The notes beneath the pieces were generated by a model. That model ran no database searches. It was not told the origin of the DNA and saw only the letters and a program-made list of their open reading frames with translations. Made by a program: the position numbers and the translations under genes. From a bacterium (GTDB lineage Bacteria > Elusimicrobiota > Elusimicrobia > UBA1565 > UBA9628): a stretch of DNA of 64,000 nt. Location: positions 62,001 through 126,000 of the forward strand of contig JAJXVH010000001.1 in NCBI GenBank assembly GCA_021782205.1, in the 5' to 3' direction. Shown here in pieces: positions 54,375 to 64,000 of the stretch (position 1 is its first letter; the number at the start of each line of letters is the position of its first letter).

Positions 54375-55363
54375 GGCTGGAATCCTTGGAGGGCTTGGCC
54401 AGCTTCGCCTTGCTGGCGCCCGGCTACGACGGGCCGGGCTGGACTTTGCTGCGGGATTTGGCGCCGGTTTCGCCGCGCGGGCGCGGAGCGCGGCTGGTCT
54501 TTGCCGGCTTTGAGGATCCGGCGGGTCGGGCGCGCGTCTTCGCCGCGCGCCGCGTGGAGACGGTTCGTCCCGCGCTGGGGCCGGACCCGGGGCCGCTGCG
54601 TACGCGGCTGGATGCGCGCGGCCACGCGGCCAAGGTGCGGCGCATCCGCGCGGCCATCGCGCGCGGCGACGTGTATCAGGTCTGCCTGTGCGCGTCGGCG
54701 CGTCTGGGTCCGGCGACGGGCGCCGAGATCCTGCGGCGCTTCTGCCGTCGCGGCGCGCCGCGCTTCGCGGCATGGGCGCGCCTGCCGGGCGGGCCGGAGT
54801 TCGTCTCCGCGTCGCCCGAGCTGTTCTTCACCGTGGACGGCGACCGCGCCCGCGTGGAGCCGATGAAGGGCACGGCCGCGCCGGGGGCGCTGGCCGAACT
54901 GCGGCGCAGCGCCAAGGACCGCGCGGAACTGGCGATGATCACGGACCTTCTGCGCAACGACCTGACGCCGGTCTGCCGGCCGCGCACGGTGCGCGTGGCC
55001 GCGGCGCGGCGCTTCCTGCGTCTGCCCTACGCGGTGCAGGCGGTCAGCGACGTGCGCGGGCGGCTCAAGCCCGGCGCGGGGCCGCTGGAGGTTCTGGCGG
55101 CTCTGCACCCGGGAGGCTCGGTGGTGGGCGCGCCCAAGCGCGCGGCGCTGACGATGATCCGCGCGCTTGAACCGCGCCCGCGCGGGGCCTACTGCGGCGC
55201 GCTGGGCCTTGCGCGCGGCCCGCGCGCAACGTTCTCCCTGCTGATCCGCACCGCGCAGCGCGGCGCGAGCGACTGGGTCTACGGGGTGGGCGGCGGCGTG
55301 GTCTGGGGTTCGCGGCCCGTAGCCGAGCGCCGCGAGCTGGACGTCAAGCTGGGGGCGCTGTGA
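54371..55363 (+). CDS. pabB: aminodeoxychorismate synthase component I
   Basis: 330 aa, short for the family, with most of the N-terminal subdomain missing. The PabB-specific covalent lysine is present in EPMKGTAAP, in contrast to Ala in the TrpE at 22175. Other marks are DVYQVCLCASARLG, SASPELFF, MITDLLRNDL and the HPGGSVVGAPKRAAL segment. It converts chorismate plus ammonia to 4-amino-4-deoxychorismate. GTG start overlapping pabA; GTGA overlap with the PabC-like gene. Confidence 0.9.
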   Translation: MRLESLEGLASFALLAPGYDGPGWTLLRDLAPVSPRGRGARLVFAGFEDPAGRARVFAARRVETVRPALGPDPGPLRTRLDARGHAAKVRRIRAAIARGDVYQVCLCASARLGPATGAEILRRFCRRGAPRFAAWARLPGGPEFVSASPELFFTVDGDRARVEPMKGTAAPGALAELRRSAKDRAELAMITDLLRNDLTPVCRPRTVRVAAARRFLRLPYAVQAVSDVRGRLKPGAGPLEVLAALHPGGSVVGAPKRAALTMIRALEPRPRGAYCGALGLARGPRATFSLLIRTAQRGASDWVYGVGGGVVWGSRPVAERRELDVKLGAL

Positions 55364-55986
55364 GCGCCTACACCGCCTTGCGCGTGACGAGCGCGGGCGT
55401 GGTGTTCTTCGCGGAGCACGCGGCGCGCGTTTCCCGCTCCGCGGGCGCCGCAGCCGAGCGCGCCTTCCGGGATTTCGCCGCGCGCGTTGAGCCGGGCTGC
55501 TGGGCGGTGAGCGTCGACCCGTCCGGCGGTCTGTCGGCGCGTCCCCTGCCCGGCTCGCGCCTGTTCGACGGGATGCCCGCGCGTTCGGCTCTGAGCCCCT
55601 GGCTGCCGGGCGCGGGCCCCGTGGAGAAGGCGCCGCCGCCGGGCCCCTACGCCGCACTGCGCGAAAACGGCGTCAGCGTCCTGCTGACCTCCCCCGACGG
55701 CGGCGAAATTTGGGAGTCGTGCAGCGCCGCGACTCTGGCCTTCGACGGCCGCGGTCTGATCCACCCTCCCGACGATCGTCCGCGCGTGCGCTCGACCGCC
55801 GAGGCGTATTTGCGCGCGCGCTTTGCCGCGCGCGCCGCGCCGATCCCCGCGGACTCGCGCGCGCTCGTCCTGGTCAACGCCGTCAAGGGCGTCTGCGAGC
55901 TGGCCGCGCCGCGCTCTCAGGACTTCCCGCCCGCGCTCCTGGCCGAGCTTCGCGCCACCGTCGAGGCCTCGGCCCGCCGCGCCTGA
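55360..55986 (+). CDS. pabC: class IV aminotransferase-fold protein, probable aminodeoxychorismate lyase
   Basis: 208 aa, short and divergent. The class IV pattern is visible: an N-terminal LRVTSAGVVFFAEHAARV, a candidate PLP lysine in PVEKAPPPGPY, then GEIWESCSAATLAFDGRGLIHPP, which matches the ExxxxNxF segment with Thr-Leu for the usual Asn. The position after pabA-pabB, with a GTGA overlap, argues for PabC: release of pyruvate from aminodeoxychorismate to give p-aminobenzoate. Activity is inferred mainly from context. Confidence 0.75.
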   Translation: MSAYTALRVTSAGVVFFAEHAARVSRSAGAAAERAFRDFAARVEPGCWAVSVDPSGGLSARPLPGSRLFDGMPARSALSPWLPGAGPVEKAPPPGPYAALRENGVSVLLTSPDGGEIWESCSAATLAFDGRGLIHPPDDRPRVRSTAEAYLRARFAARAAPIPADSRALVLVNAVKGVCELAAPRSQDFPPALLAELRATVEASARRA

Positions 55987-56005
55987 GCCCTTTACGCACC
56001 CGCCG

Positions 56006-56022
56006 GCCGCATTCTGTGCGGC
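56006..56022 (+). terminator. weak terminator-like hairpin between pabC and acnA
   Basis: GCCGCA/TGCGGC 6-bp stem with a 5-nt loop, followed by GCTTT on the forward strand. The T tract is too short for a confident intrinsic terminator, but the position between convergent genes fits. Confidence 0.3.
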
Positions 56023-56030
56023 GCTTTGAA

Positions 56031-58733
<2,703 letters not shown>

Positions 58734-58808
58734 CGTCGTGGCGCTCCTGTGGTGAGGCGCCTTCATTTTATCATTTCGCTTCGCGCGCGGCGATCGCGCG
58801 ATCGGGTC

Positions 58809-58837
58809 TTGACGGCGCGGGGCTCGGACCCTACAAT
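58809..58837 (+). promoter_or_regulatory. promoter of the CPXCG gene
   Basis: TTGACG (58809-58814), a 17-nt spacer, then TACAAT (58832-58837), then 6 nt and the ATG at 58844. With normal initiation distance the transcript would begin at or next to the A of the ATG. Confidence 0.6.
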
Positions 58838-58843
58838 GGGAGC

Positions 58844-59173
58844 ATGGCGAAGACGAAGAGCGCGAAGGCGCCGAAAGCGCCGAAGAAGGTCAAGAAGCCC
58901 GCCGTCGACGCGGAGGACGTGCGCGAGCAGAACACCGCCGACAAGGTCATGCAGACCGTGCTGGCCGAGCATAAGGCCGAGGCCGAGGTCGTCCGGCTGG
59001 ACCAATGGGTCCCGATCGAGTGCCCGCACTGCGGCGAGGGTACCGAACTGCACGTGATCGCGGACATGGACGGACAATCCATCGACCAGGACTGCACGGT
59101 GTGCTGCCGGCCGTTCGTCGCCCACGTGGAGATCGACGAGGACGAGGCGCACGTCGGAGTCGAGGCGGCTTAG
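58844..59173 (+). CDS. CPXCG-motif cysteine-rich protein with basic N-terminal tail
   Basis: 109 aa. The C-terminal ~55 residues are a small putative zinc ribbon: [19 protein letters not shown] and [18 protein letters not shown] give four paired cysteines, as in the CPXCG family of unknown function. The first ~20 residues are Lys/Ala/Pro-rich, resembling a histone-like tail, which would favour nucleic-acid binding. The stop overlaps the next start by one base (TAGTG). Confidence 0.85.
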   Translation: MAKTKSAKAPKAPKKVKKPAVDAEDVREQNTADKVMQTVLAEHKAEAEVVRLDQWVPIECPHCGEGTELHVIADMDGQSIDQDCTVCCRPFVAHVEIDEDEAHVGVEAA

Positions 59174-59607
59174 TGCCCGAGTTCTGCCGGCTCTCCGGGT
59201 CCGCGCCCGAGGATGCCGTGGCGCGCGTGCTGGCGCTGAAGACCTTCGCGGTCGTCGGCTGTTCGCCCAAGCCGGAGCGTCCCGCGCACTACGTCGCCGC
59301 CTATCTGAAGGAGAACGGCTACCGGATCGTCCCGGTCAACCCGGGGCAGAAGGAAATCCTGGGCGAGACGTGCTACCCCAGCGTGGAGGCCATCCCATTT
59401 CCGGTCGACGTGGTGGCGGTCTTCCGCCGCCCCGAGGAAGCCCTTGAGCCCATCCTCGCCGCGATCGCCAAAAAAGCTAAGGCGGTCTGGCTTCAGGATG
59501 GGATCACGCACCCCGTGGGCGAGGAAATGGCGCGTCAGGCCGGCTTGATCGTGGTCAGCGACGACTGCCTGATGCGCCGCCATTCCCGCGCGGCGAAGCC
59601 TCGCTAA
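59173..59607 (+). CDS. CoA-binding (YccU-like) protein
   Basis: 144 aa. Single Rossmann-type CoA-binding domain: FAVVGCSPKPERPAHYVAAYL, GYRIVPVNPGQKEILGE, DVVAVFRRPEEAL and AVWLQDGITHP with a late DDCLMRRH. The family is related to the ligand-binding part of succinyl-CoA synthetase and has no assigned function. GTG 59173 overlaps the CPXCG stop; a longer upstream frame only re-reads that gene in another frame. Confidence 0.88.
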   Translation: MPEFCRLSGSAPEDAVARVLALKTFAVVGCSPKPERPAHYVAAYLKENGYRIVPVNPGQKEILGETCYPSVEAIPFPVDVVAVFRRPEEALEPILAAIAKKAKAVWLQDGITHPVGEEMARQAGLIVVSDDCLMRRHSRAAKPR

Positions 59608-59646
59608 ATCAGCGGGCGGTCGCCGCGCGGGAGCGCGTCTTGGACG

Positions 59647-60396
59647 CTACTGTCCCGAAGCGTCGGGTTTGGAATCGGACTTCGCGTCGGCCTTGGCGTC
59701 GGGCTTGACGATGTCCAGCAGCTCGACGTCGAAGACCAAGGTCGCGCCGCCGGGGATGACCGGCGGGTGGCCGTGGTCGCCGTAGGCCACGTCGGACGGG
59801 CAGACCAGCTTGGCCTTGCCGCCGACGCGCAGCTGGGAGACGCCGTTGGTCCAGCAGGGGATCACGCCCTTAAGCGGGAAGACCGCCGGCTGGCCGCGCT
59901 TGTAGGAGCTGTCGAACTCGGAGCCGTCCAGCAAGGTTCCGCGGTAGTGGACCTTGACCGTGTCGTCGGGCGTGGCCTGCGCGCCGTCGCCCTGCTTGAC
60001 GATCTTATACCAGCCGCCGCCGGCCAGCTCTTTGACCCCGCTCTTCTCGGAGAACTTCTTACCGTAGGCCTTGCCCGCGGCCTTTTCTTTTTCGGCTTTC
60101 GCGGCCAGGTGGCCCTCGATGAGGGAGCGGATCTGGTCCTGGTACTTCTCGACTTCGAACGGCGCCTTCTTGCCGTGCGCGCCGTCCTCGAAGCCGGAGA
60201 GCACCTGCTTGAGCTCGCTTTCGCTGAAGCCCAGCGTGGAGATCGTGCGGCCGATGGTGTAGCCGTAAGAATAGGTCGCGCGACCGGCGTCGGGGGCCGG
60301 GGCCGCGGCCGCGGCGTCGGCTTTCGGAGCGTCCTCGGCCAGCAGCGGCGCGGCCGACAGGATCAGCGCAAGACCGGCAAGACAGGATGCTTTCAT
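59647..60396 (-). CDS. FKBP-type peptidyl-prolyl isomerase, exported
   Basis: 249 aa. Signal peptide (ALILSAAPLLA), an N-terminal dimerisation-like domain (YSYGYTIGRTISTLGFSESE) as in FkpA/Mip, then an FKBP domain: VKVHYRGTLLDGSEFDSSYKRG, VIPCWTNGVSQLRVGGKAKLVCPSDVAYG and LVFDVELLDI. It assists folding in the envelope. The acidic/lysine-rich tail (DAKADAKSDSKPDAS) is unusual. A strong AAAGGAGG Shine-Dalgarno precedes the ATG, so this transcript has a leader. Confidence 0.93.
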   Translation of the reverse strand: MKASCLAGLALILSAAPLLAEDAPKADAAAAAPAPDAGRATYSYGYTIGRTISTLGFSESELKQVLSGFEDGAHGKKAPFEVEKYQDQIRSLIEGHLAAKAEKEKAAGKAYGKKFSEKSGVKELAGGGWYKIVKQGDGAQATPDDTVKVHYRGTLLDGSEFDSSYKRGQPAVFPLKGVIPCWTNGVSQLRVGGKAKLVCPSDVAYGDHGHPPVIPGGATLVFDVELLDIVKPDAKADAKSDSKPDASGQ

Positions 60397-60494
60397 GAAT
60401 TAAACCCTCCTTTATTTCGACCGATCATAGCACATCCGCCCGAGGGCCCAGCGCCGGGGGCCGGAAGGCCCGTGCGCCGAGGGCCGGCGCCGGG

Positions 60495-60500
60495 CATAAT
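60495..60500 (+). promoter_or_regulatory. -10-like CATAAT before the 600-aa secreted protein gene
   Basis: CATAAT is followed by 7 nt and the ATG at 60508. The 111-nt gap between the divergent FKBP gene and this one contains no other clear element. Confidence 0.4.
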
Positions 60501-60507
60501 TCATCAT

Positions 60508-62310
60508 ATGAAGGAAAAGCTGGCGCGCGGTATTTTGGCCGCGGCGATTCTTTCCGTCGGCGCGCACGCCGTGGAACTGGGCGTGGAGGTCGCGCCTTCC
60601 GCCGTTCCCCCGTTGACGGTGAGCGCATCGGTCGCCGGAGCCGGCGTGTCGGTGCCCTTGCTGGCGCCCGCCGTGCCCGCGCTGTCCGCGGCGTCGGCCG
60701 CGCCGGCGCAGTCCTTGGCGCCCCCCGCCGCGGCGGCGCCGGCTCTCGGGGCTGTTGCGGTCTCGCCGCGGTCCGCTCCTGCGGCCGAAACCGCCCCGTC
60801 TGCTCGGCGCGCGCGGTCCGCGACGCTCACGGCGGCCGCGTCCGCCGTCGATGACGCTCCCGCGGCGGACGTCGTCGCGGGTCGGGCCCTGTTCGACCGC
60901 GCGCGATTTATCGACGAGCATGCCCCGCAGCCGCTGCGCGGCGCGTTCATCCAGCAGGAGCAGGAGGGCAGCTTGATCGCGCCGGACCGGCGGGATTCTT
61001 CCGGCGACGTGTTCCGCTATTACGCCCCGACGGAGTTGCGCCCGGGCCTCCTCGCGCAGGCGCAGAGCGGTTTGGGTCGATTCGATCAGGCCGTCTACGC
61101 GGCCCGCCGGTTTTTTCAATGGCGCCGCGGCGGCGACGCGGGCGCTTGGCGTGCCCTGCCGCTGTCTGGAAAACTGGCGTATCTGGACGCGTTGGAGGCG
61201 GCGGTTCGCGCGGAGCGCGGGGCGGCGGCGGCTTGGAACGGCAAGGTCAACCTGATTCTTCGCAAGACCGTGGCCGCGCCTGATTTTATTTCGGAGCATC
61301 CGCACATGGAGCCGCCGCCGGACGCCTATCGCGCCGCGGCGGGGGCGCGCTTTCTTCAGCCCGAGATCGTCAGCGACCAGGCGCGGCCCGCCGCGTCCGT
61401 GGAGCAGGCGTTGGCGCGCACGCGCGCGGTCATCGCCGAGACGGGCCACGCCGGCACGCAGTATCACGTCTTCATCAAGGCCGTGCCGCGGGTGCTGCTG
61501 GCGCAGATGGACCGCCTGGACGGAGCGCTGCAGATCTTCAACGACGTCCTCTTCGCGCGCGCGGCCGCCGAAAGCGAGCGCAATCTTTCGCACGCGTCCC
61601 TGCGTCCGTGGCATCAGGGCCGTTCCCGGCGCGTGCGCCAGCTGCTGGAGGAAGCCGGCCCGGACGCGCACGTTCCCGCCGCGGACGATCCCGACAGCGA
61701 GAAGCACGCCTTCGTGGGCCTGCGCTATTGGGGCATGGAAGAGGACAGGGCCGTGGTTTCCTTCGAATTGCGCGGCGCGTCGCTGCCTTGGAAAAGGCCC
61801 GCCAACCGTGCGGTCGGCGGTGGTCTGGAGTCCCCGTCCTTGCCCCAACGCGATTACTCCGGAGCGCGCGAACTGCTGACCTTCGCCGCGCTCTACGCGC
61901 AGGCTCTCTCGCGCGGCACCGCCCCCGCCGTCACGCAGGCGCCGGTGGTTCTTGATGAAGCCGCCGCGGAAGGGGTTCTGTCCGCCCGCGCGCGGGCGCT
62001 GGGCATGCCCGACGGCGCCTACGACGGCCTGTCCGCGTTCGCGCGGCGGTTGGGCGTGGCCGAGGCCGCGCCGCAGGGCTGGCTTTTCGCCTTCGCCGCG
62101 TCACCCGCTGACGGCCCGGAACTGCGAGCCCTGGCCGACGAGTTGGTGATCCTGGCCGCGCACGCGAAGGCCGCCGAGGACTCGGGCCGCGAGGAGAACG
62201 TCGCCCACCTGCGCTACCGCGTCTGGAGCGCCTACGCTGACTGGGCCCGCGGCTACGAGCGCGCGCAGGACGCGCGCTTGCTGTCTCTGGTGCGCGCCGC
62301 GGCGCGCTGA
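60508..62310 (+). CDS. large secreted protein, unknown family
   Basis: 600 aa. Signal peptide (ILAAAILSVGAHA), then ~100 residues of Ala/Pro/Val-rich low complexity, then a ~470-residue globular part. Distinctive segments are DEHAPQPLRGAFIQQEQEGS, YHVFIKAVPRVLLAQMDRLDG, NLSHASLRPWHQGRSRRV, and VGLRYWGMEEDR with VVSFELRGASLPW. The His...Arg...ExR order is loosely like glutamine-synthetase-fold amidoligases, but this is only a resemblance. The start is fixed by the signal peptide; the open frame further upstream is antisense to FKBP. Confidence 0.72.
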   Translation: MKEKLARGILAAAILSVGAHAVELGVEVAPSAVPPLTVSASVAGAGVSVPLLAPAVPALSAASAAPAQSLAPPAAAAPALGAVAVSPRSAPAAETAPSARRARSATLTAAASAVDDAPAADVVAGRALFDRARFIDEHAPQPLRGAFIQQEQEGSLIAPDRRDSSGDVFRYYAPTELRPGLLAQAQSGLGRFDQAVYAARRFFQWRRGGDAGAWRALPLSGKLAYLDALEAAVRAERGAAAAWNGKVNLILRKTVAAPDFISEHPHMEPPPDAYRAAAGARFLQPEIVSDQARPAASVEQALARTRAVIAETGHAGTQYHVFIKAVPRVLLAQMDRLDGALQIFNDVLFARAAAESERNLSHASLRPWHQGRSRRVRQLLEEAGPDAHVPAADDPDSEKHAFVGLRYWGMEEDRAVVSFELRGASLPWKRPANRAVGGGLESPSLPQRDYSGARELLTFAALYAQALSRGTAPAVTQAPVVLDEAAAEGVLSARARALGMPDGAYDGLSAFARRLGVAEAAPQGWLFAFAASPADGPELRALADELVILAAHAKAAEDSGREENVAHLRYRVWSAYADWARGYERAQDARLLSLVRAAAR

Positions 62311-62311
62311 A

Positions 62312-62329
62312 CCGCTCTGACGAGAGCGG
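62312..62329. other. palindromic hairpin between convergent genes
   Basis: CCGCTCT/AGAGCGG perfect 7-bp stem with a 4-nt loop, starting one base after the stop codon at 62310. There is no T tract on either strand, so it may stabilise mRNA 3' ends rather than terminate transcription. Confidence 0.35.
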
Positions 62330-62348
62330 CGAGCGTTGCCGCTTACCG

Positions 62349-62978
62349 TCAGCGGGCCGGTGGGATGGCGTTGCCGGCGGCGTCCTCGCAACGGAAGTAG
62401 CGTTCGAGACTCACGCGCCAACTCCAAGAAAACGGATTGAAGAAAGTGTCGGCTTCCATGTCAGCGGTCTGCCGCGCGTTGCTCGGATTCGTCGCCACCG
62501 GGCTTCCGCCCGCGGCGGCGCACTCCCGCTGCGCGATCATGTCGAACTCCTGGTTGAACGCGGAGGCCAGGACGGTGATCGCCATCCCGTCGCGAATCTT
62601 GCTTTCGGAGACGTGGAAGTAGCGATCCAGCGGCTTTCCCGACCGGTCGTACACCCCGTCGGCGCGGCTCACGCCCTCGTTTTCGTAGGTGAATTTAGTC
62701 GGGGCCGACGGCGCAGGAGCCGCCGCGGCAACCACGCTCGCGGGGGGGGTGGGTTGGCCGCCCACGCCCATTGCGGCACCGATGCTGGCCTGAAGCGCGC
62801 CCAGTGCGCTGGGCGCAATCGCGATGGCGGGGATCGCCGCCGCTGCCGGCGTGATCGCCGCCGCAGCAGGCAACGCGGGAATCGAAGGGATGGGCTCCGC
62901 GCGAAACTCGACCTGCGCTGACGCGGCGCTGGAAATCGCGGCAAAGCCTGCGGAGAGAACAATCGCTCGGACGGTCAT
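62349..62978 (-). CDS. secreted Ala/Pro-rich protein, unknown family
   Basis: 209 aa. Signal peptide MTVRAIVLSAGFAAISSAASA, a ~70-residue Ala/Pro/Ile low-complexity region (about 25-95), then a ~110-residue domain (FTYENEGVSRADGVYD, FHVSESKIRDGMAITVLASAF, SWSWRVSLERYFRCED) with two cysteines. GAGAGG, 10 nt upstream, supports ATG 62978; an in-frame ATG at 63005 follows TATATT and CATAAT hexamers. The layout resembles the secreted proteins at 21154 and 60508 (signal, Ala/Pro linker, unknown domain), but I see no sequence homology. Confidence 0.68.
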   Translation of the reverse strand: MTVRAIVLSAGFAAISSAASAQVEFRAEPIPSIPALPAAAAITPAAAAIPAIAIAPSALGALQASIGAAMGVGGQPTPPASVVAAAAPAPSAPTKFTYENEGVSRADGVYDRSGKPLDRYFHVSESKIRDGMAITVLASAFNQEFDMIAQRECAAAGGSPVATNPSNARQTADMEADTFFNPFSWSWRVSLERYFRCEDAAGNAIPPAR

Positions 62979-63056
62979 GGGGTTGAAACCTCTCGGATGC
63001 GACATAACGATTATGAATATAACACGGGCGGCCCGCTTGCGCGGACCGGCGGCGCC

Positions 63057-63929
63057 TCAAAACTTGAAGAAGTTTTCCGCCGTGATTTTGATGCCGACCA
63101 AAGCCGTGTCGGGGCCCTTGCGGCAGGTCCGCAGAATCGCGGATCCGGCCAAAGTGTCTTTGAAGCGGGTGCTGTAGGCTTGGAATTCGTTCAGCGAACA
63201 GCGCAGAACGTAGGTGTACCCGAAGATGCGTCCGCCGCTCTCCGTCTGCAGCGTCCGCCAAAGTTCGGGGAGCTTGTTGTAGGCTTCGAGGAGGCGTGGA
63301 TCTCCGCGCGCGGAAGAAACGGATATTTTTTCGGCTACTGGGTGCCAGAATAGACCCGCGGCGTCCTGTTTTATGACGCCGTCGGACTTCAGCCGTCTCA
63401 CGGCCGTACGAATTTTCTCCGGCCCGAGCTTCAGCTTGGTCGCCAGGCTCTCGACGCTCCAATGCTGCAAGTCGTTGGACAGGATTTCATAGACGCCATA
63501 GGCCGCCGGACTTGAGCAATACGCGACCACCTGCCGGGCGGAGATATGAAGAAAATTCTCCCGGGCGTGACGAACAAACGTGCTTTGCATGTCCAGTTTC
63601 TGCTTGGAGTCTCCCTGGAACAAAACGGAACGCACCAGTTGCTCCAGTTTCGCCGGGAATTTCTGCCGGAAGTATTCTTCCAGCAACTGCCGCACCGAGC
63701 CGGGCTCTTCATAATGAGACAGCGCCTCGCATATCGCCGATAACAGACGTTCTCCGGGGGCGCAGCGGCCTTTTTCGACGTTCACGTAATGGCGGTAGGT
63801 GCAGCCGAAGTTGCCCGCTCCGCCGCATGTCCTGTAGAACTTCCTTGCGGAGGGGAAGCCTCTCCCTTCACGCATACCGGTCAGTATAAGTCCGAACCGA
63901 TTCCAGTCGTCCATAGCCTCCCCGATCAT
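63057..63929 (-). CDS. probable DNA-binding regulator with winged-helix segment
   Basis: 290 aa, no signal peptide. The N-terminal ~70 residues (FGLILTGMREGRGFPSARKFYRTCGG, YRHYVNVEKGRCAPGERLLSAICEAL) look like an XRE-type helix-turn-helix with an inserted loop. A second helical segment at about 160-190 (WSVESLATKLKLGPEKIRTAVRRLKSDGVI) reads as a winged helix. The arrangement is loosely like TIGR02147/DUF4423 regulators of Fibrobacteres and Bdellovibrio. The target is unknown. ATG 63929 or the ATG at 63914 could be the start. The last 71 nt of the window show no further gene. Confidence 0.65.
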   Translation of the reverse strand: MIGEAMDDWNRFGLILTGMREGRGFPSARKFYRTCGGAGNFGCTYRHYVNVEKGRCAPGERLLSAICEALSHYEEPGSVRQLLEEYFRQKFPAKLEQLVRSVLFQGDSKQKLDMQSTFVRHARENFLHISARQVVAYCSSPAAYGVYEILSNDLQHWSVESLATKLKLGPEKIRTAVRRLKSDGVIKQDAAGLFWHPVAEKISVSSARGDPRLLEAYNKLPELWRTLQTESGGRIFGYTYVLRCSLNEFQAYSTRFKDTLAGSAILRTCRKGPDTALVGIKITAENFFKF

Positions 63930-64000
63930 TTCGCCGCCCCTGTTATTTTCGCAAATGACGTCGGCGCTCGTCCTGTCTCACGGCGCTTCCCGCCTCTTTT

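Noticed and set aside
59767-60507. In-frame upstream extension of the 600-aa secreted protein
   Set aside because: Antisense to the FKBP gene; the signal peptide begins at 60508.
62311-62348. Intrinsic terminator at the palindrome 62312-62329
   Set aside because: No T tract follows the stem on either strand, so it is recorded only as a hairpin.

Overview
High-G+C bacterial DNA (visibly well above 60% G+C), densely packed with genes on both strands. I see no rRNA, tRNA, CRISPR array, insertion sequence or phage gene. The cell is probably Gram-negative: there is an outer-membrane porin, Lgt, O-antigen-ligase-like and glycosyltransferase genes, and many signal peptides. The lineage cannot be fixed without a marker search. 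The mixture (secreted proteins with no recognisable family, an EVE protein, a DUF58-transglutaminase fusion, a TPR-kinase receptor) would fit an Elusimicrobiota-like or other deep-branching group, but this is inference.

Layout. 1-9678: surface polysaccharide genes (three GT2 glycosyltransferases, an SDR epimerase, an O-antigen ligase/polymerase with TPRs) around two exported TldD-like proteins, one of which has lost its metal site. 9680-10279: glutathione peroxidase. 10371-21067: one tightly coupled twelve-gene run, trpD-C-F-B-A followed by all seven shikimate-pathway steps (aroF, aroA, aroE, aroC, aroK, aroB, aroQ), mostly joined by 4-nt GTGA/ATGA overlaps; trpF carries an apparent frameshift. 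22175-24848: trpE-trpG plus a second TrpC homologue without catalytic residues. 24895-28767: MoxR ATPase and the DUF58-transglutaminase fusion. 28799-33672: EVE protein, MFS transporter, TPR-receptor Ser/Thr kinase, secreted protein. 33706-38866: a recognisable cyclic-di-AMP (ydaO-type) riboswitch leader, a porin, phosphoglucomutase and a KdpB-like P-type ATPase lacking its phosphorylation site. 38925-48420: DUF2079 membrane protein, RlmF, SUI1, a cyclopropane-synthase-like protein, Lgt, M3 peptidase, secreted proteins, CoaD. 48481-52127: metH behind a leader that ends in an intrinsic terminator. 52204-55986: NYN protein, FAD oxidoreductase, pabA-B-C. 56031-63929: aconitase, CPXCG protein, CoA-binding protein, FKBP, and secreted or regulatory genes without clear families.

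How the genes work together. The two trp clusters together encode chorismate to tryptophan, the aro genes supply chorismate, and pabABC draws chorismate toward folate, which in turn serves MetH. A window-wide signal is that many first-in-operon genes have a -10-like hexamer ending only 5-9 nt before the start codon. This suggests leaderless transcription for operon heads and overlap-coupled translation inside operons.
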